A stretch of 64,000 bases of DNA from Jeotgalicoccus halotolerans. Lineage in GTDB: Bacteria > Bacillota > Bacilli > Staphylococcales > Salinicoccaceae. Below, one piece after another: positions 61,778 through 64,000 of the stretch. Under the pieces are notes generated by a model, which ran no database searches, was not told the DNA's origin, and was given only the letters and a program-made list of their open reading frames with translations. Position 1 is the stretch's first letter. Each line of letters starts with the position of its first letter. The position numbers and the translations under genes are program-made. The stretch lies in NCBI RefSeq assembly GCF_003387165.1, contig NZ_QUMW01000001.1:1-64000 (forward strand), given 5' to 3'.

Positions 61778-61825
61778 AACACATATATTGTGTCTGTAAA
61801 ATTTTTTGACCACAATATGTAGTGG
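61778..61825 (+). promoter_or_regulatory. Tandem NrdR boxes upstream of nrdI
   Basis: Two 16-bp sites, AACACATATATTGTGT (61778) and CCACAATATGTAGTGG (61810), spaced 32 bp (three helical turns). Both resemble the ACAC-N8-GTGT NrdR consensus; the second matches about 13 of 16. NrdR is the known repressor of ribonucleotide reductase genes and binds such pairs. Binding is inferred. Confidence 0.7.
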
Positions 61826-61876
61826 TATCAGCATAGAAAGCAAGTAAAAAGCGAGTAATGGAAACAAACATCGCAT

Positions 61877-61890
61877 AGAACATACGTTCT
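61877..61890 (+). promoter_or_regulatory. LexA-like dyad in the nrd leader
   Basis: AGAAC-ATAC-GTTCT is an exact 5-4-5 inverted repeat. The GAAC-N4-GTTC core fits the Gram-positive LexA (DinR) box except that flanks are A/T rather than C/G. A shorter GAACATGTTC palindrome lies at 61767-61776. Confidence 0.4.
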
Positions 61891-61921
61891 GTTTGTGTTA
61901 TGCTCGAAAGGAGATGACAAA

Positions 61922-62317
61922 GTGATTATTGCTTATTATTCAATGACAGGTAATATCCGTCGTTTCTTAAATAGTATGGACATTCCGGACACCTATGAAT
62001 TATATCAAATAACAGCCGCCAATGTCAGAAAGAAAATCGATGAGTCTTATATTTTAGTTACACCGACATACGGTTTCGGAGCTGTGCCTGATACTGTTAA
62101 GGAATTTTTAAAAGTAAACTCTTATAATCTAGTCGCAGTCGCATCGAGCGGCAACCGGAACTGGGGTCAGAACTTTGCCAGGGCGGGCGAGTATATAAGC
62201 AGCGATTACAGCGTACCGCTCCTGATGAAGTTTGAACTTCACGGCACACCGGAGGAGCGCGCACAATTTATAGTTGAATTAGAAAGGGCAGGGGAATTGC
62301 ATGAAAGTATTAGATGA
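61922..62317 (+). CDS. nrdI: NrdI flavodoxin-like protein
   Basis: 131 residues from the GTG after AAAGGAGATGACAAA. Flavodoxin fold: IIAYYSMTGNIRRFL (FMN phosphate loop), TPTYGFGAVPDTVKEFL and SGNRNWGQNFARAG. NrdI delivers oxidant for assembly of the manganese-tyrosyl-radical cofactor in class Ib ribonucleotide reductase. It overlaps nrdE by 17 bp. Under the NrdR boxes upstream. Confidence 0.93.
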   Translation: MIIAYYSMTGNIRRFLNSMDIPDTYELYQITAANVRKKIDESYILVTPTYGFGAVPDTVKEFLKVNSYNLVAVASSGNRNWGQNFARAGEYISSDYSVPLLMKFELHGTPEERAQFIVELERAGELHESIR

Positions 62318-64000
62318 AAAAACTTACAACCACGTTGAACTGAATAACGAAGTCACGCAGCGCGACGAAACAGGTTTTTATAAACTGGAGAAAGACCTTG
62401 AAGCACTCGAGGTATTCATGGAGGAAGTCGAAGCGAAGACTATCCATTTTGACTCGGAATTAGAAAGACTGCATTACCTCGTGGACAACGATTTCTATTA
62501 CGATTTATTCAAAGAGTACAGCGAAACGGCTCTTCAGGATATTATCGATCATGCAGATGCTATTGAGTTCAAATTCAAAAGTTACATGGCAGCGAGCAAG
62601 TTCTTTAAAGATTACACTTTAAAAACGAACGATAAAAAACAATACCTGGAAGATTACAGACAGCACGTTGTAATTGTCAGTCTGTACCTTGCAAAAGGTA
62701 ATATTGAAACTGCCAAGCGTTTTATCACATCGATGATGGAACAGCGTTATCAGCCGGCAACTCCGACCTTCTTAAACGCAGGCCGTGCACGCCGCGGTGA
62801 AATGGTATCATGTTTCCTGCTCGAAGTTGATGATTCACTGAACTCGATCAACTATATCGACTCAACTGCCAAACAATTAAGTAAAATCGGCGGCGGTGTT
62901 GCGATCAACTTATCAAAACTGCGCGCACGCGGCGAAGCAATTAAAGGTATCGAAGGTGTAGCTAAAGGAGTTCTGCCTGTAGCGAAATCACTGGAAGGCG
63001 GATTCAGCTACGCAGACCAGCTCGGTCAGCGTCCGGGTGCGGGAGCTGTTTACTTAAATATCTTCCACTACGACCTGCCCGAGTTCCTCGACACTAAGAA
63101 AGTAAACGCGGATGAAGACATCCGGCTGTCGACAATTTCAACAGGGCTTGTTGTACCGTCGAAGTTCTTTGAACTGGCACGTGACAACAAACCGTTCAGC
63201 CTGTTTGCTCCGCACACTGTGGAACGCGAATATGGTATGGCTCTTGACGATATGGACATGGACGAAATGTACGACCAGCTTGTTGCCAATGACAACGTTA
63301 AAAAACGCGAGTATGATGCGCGTGACATGTTAAACACGATTGCTCAAACGCAGCTGCAGTCGGGCTACCCGTACTTAATGTTCAAAGACAATGCGAACAA
63401 AGTACACCCTCTCGGCGATATCGGACAGATTAAAATCAGTAACTTATGTACTGAAATCTTCCAGCTGCAGGAAACATCTGAAATTAACGACTACGGTACA
63501 GAAGACGTTATCAAACGCGATATTTCATGTAACCTTGGTTCCATGAACATTGCGAACGTAATGGATTCCGGCAAGGTGAAAGAAACTGTGCATGAAGGTA
63601 TTGAGGCACTGACACTGGTAAGTGACGATACATCGATCGCAAACGCACCGGGCGTTAAGAAAGCAAACGATGAACTGCACTCTGTAGGTCTTGGTGCAAT
63701 GAACCTTCACGGCTATCTCGCTAAAAATAAAATTGCGTACGAATCATCTGAAGCAAGAGATTTTGCGAACATCTTCTTTATGATGCTGAACTTCCACTCG
63801 ATTGAAAAATCTATGGAAATCGCAAAAGAACGCGGCGTCACATTTAAAGACTTCGAACGTTCAGACTACGCGACAGGAAAATACTTTGAACGCTATACTC
63901 AAGAAGATATTACACCTGAATCGGACAAGGTTGCTGAATTATTCAACCACATCCATATTCCGACTAAAGAAGACTGGGCGGAACTGCAGCAGAAAGTTGA
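62301..64000 (+). CDS. nrdE: Ribonucleoside-diphosphate reductase class Ib, large subunit, 5' part
   Basis: The frame opens at ATG 62301 inside nrdI and is still open at the end of the window (566 codons seen of about 700). NrdE motifs: PATPTFLNAG, SCFLLEVDDSLNSI (C171), IGGGVAINLSKLRARGE, SNLCTEIF (C383, the presumed thiyl cysteine) and SCNLGSMN (C410, pairing with C171 in reduction). The spacing of C383 to C410 is that of NrdE. The C-terminal cysteine pair and nrdF, expected next, lie outside. Converts NDPs to dNDPs with NrdF, NrdI and NrdH. Confidence 0.95.
   Translation, partial: MKVLDEKTYNHVELNNEVTQRDETGFYKLEKDLEALEVFMEEVEAKTIHFDSELERLHYLVDNDFYYDLFKEYSETALQDIIDHADAIEFKFKSYMAASKFFKDYTLKTNDKKQYLEDYRQHVVIVSLYLAKGNIETAKRFITSMMEQRYQPATPTFLNAGRARRGEMVSCFLLEVDDSLNSINYIDSTAKQLSKIGGGVAINLSKLRARGEAIKGIEGVAKGVLPVAKSLEGGFSYADQLGQRPGAGAVYLNIFHYDLPEFLDTKKVNADEDIRLSTISTGLVVPSKFFELARDNKPFSLFAPHTVEREYGMALDDMDMDEMYDQLVANDNVKKREYDARDMLNTIAQTQLQSGYPYLMFKDNANKVHPLGDIGQIKISNLCTEIFQLQETSEINDYGTEDVIKRDISCNLGSMNIANVMDSGKVKETVHEGIEALTLVSDDTSIANAPGVKKANDELHSVGLGAMNLHGYLAKNKIAYESSEARDFANIFFMMLNFHSIEKSMEIAKERGVTFKDFERSDYATGKYFERYTQEDITPESDKVAELFNHIHIPTKEDWAELQQKV

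Overview
The window is a chromosomal segment of a low-GC Gram-positive coccus of the family Staphylococcaceae. Evidence for this is an LPxTG (LPDTG) wall-anchored surface protein, AGGAGG-type ribosome binding sites with many TTG and GTG starts, a class Ib nrdI-nrdE locus behind tandem NrdR-like boxes with a staphylococcal-type NrdE, and a RecQ and bmrCD-like exporter pair typical of the group. A non-Staphylococcus genus such as Jeotgalicoccus or a relative is my best guess; it is inferred from recall of the families, not from a search.

Layout. (1) 1-2.0 kb: the 3' end of a Cna_B-repeat surface protein, then decayed mobile DNA (an IS3-family transposase tail and a serine resolvase broken by a stop and a frameshift). 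(2) 2.0-9.4 kb: an AT-rich accessory island that looks like a defence island. It holds an XRE regulator with a membrane partner behind two identical operators, a MazG-like pyrophosphohydrolase paired with a GIY-YIG/DUF2075 helicase-like protein, and a three-gene operon (coiled-coil protein, McrB-like AAA+ motor, McrC-like DUF2357/PD-(D/E)XK nuclease) resembling a variant type IV restriction system. (3) 9.4-33 kb: a patchwork of small enzymes (nucleoside hydrolase, GGT-like hydrolase, GNATs, GrpB, NUDIX, APH-like kinase, methyltransferase, phosphatase, alcohol dehydrogenase), a DUF1828/DUF6978-like pair, and many short membrane proteins, several of which are paralogous pairs. Pseudogenes are frequent here (M20 peptidase, GrpB remnant, AI-2E transporter remnant, a small membrane protein). 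(4) 33-45 kb: transporters and amino-acid/peptide catabolism (LysR with a divergent MFS gene, Fsr-like MFS, isoaspartyl dipeptidase, an NhaC-type antiporter interrupted by one TGA, asparaginase), then a PQQ-type sugar dehydrogenase lipoprotein, a hydrolase and an MDR oxidoreductase. (5) 45.8-64 kb: core genome. It contains a leader peptide and attenuator before a heterodimeric BmrCD-like ABC exporter, an ASCH protein, a MetE-like methyltransferase, cytosine deaminase, pabA and a pabB-pabC fusion, a lone PxpC/KipA homologue, recQ, a DMT transporter, and nrdI-nrdE running off the end.

Three unexplained structures stand out outside genes. Two are arrays of tandemly repeated dyads (five units of 51 bp at 52718-52972; three units of 41-42 bp at 60499-60624). 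The third is a loop-free 44-bp perfect palindrome at 26796-26839 abutting a truncated transporter gene. No tRNA, rRNA, CRISPR array or intact insertion sequence was seen. All family assignments come from reading motifs by eye; none was confirmed by database search.
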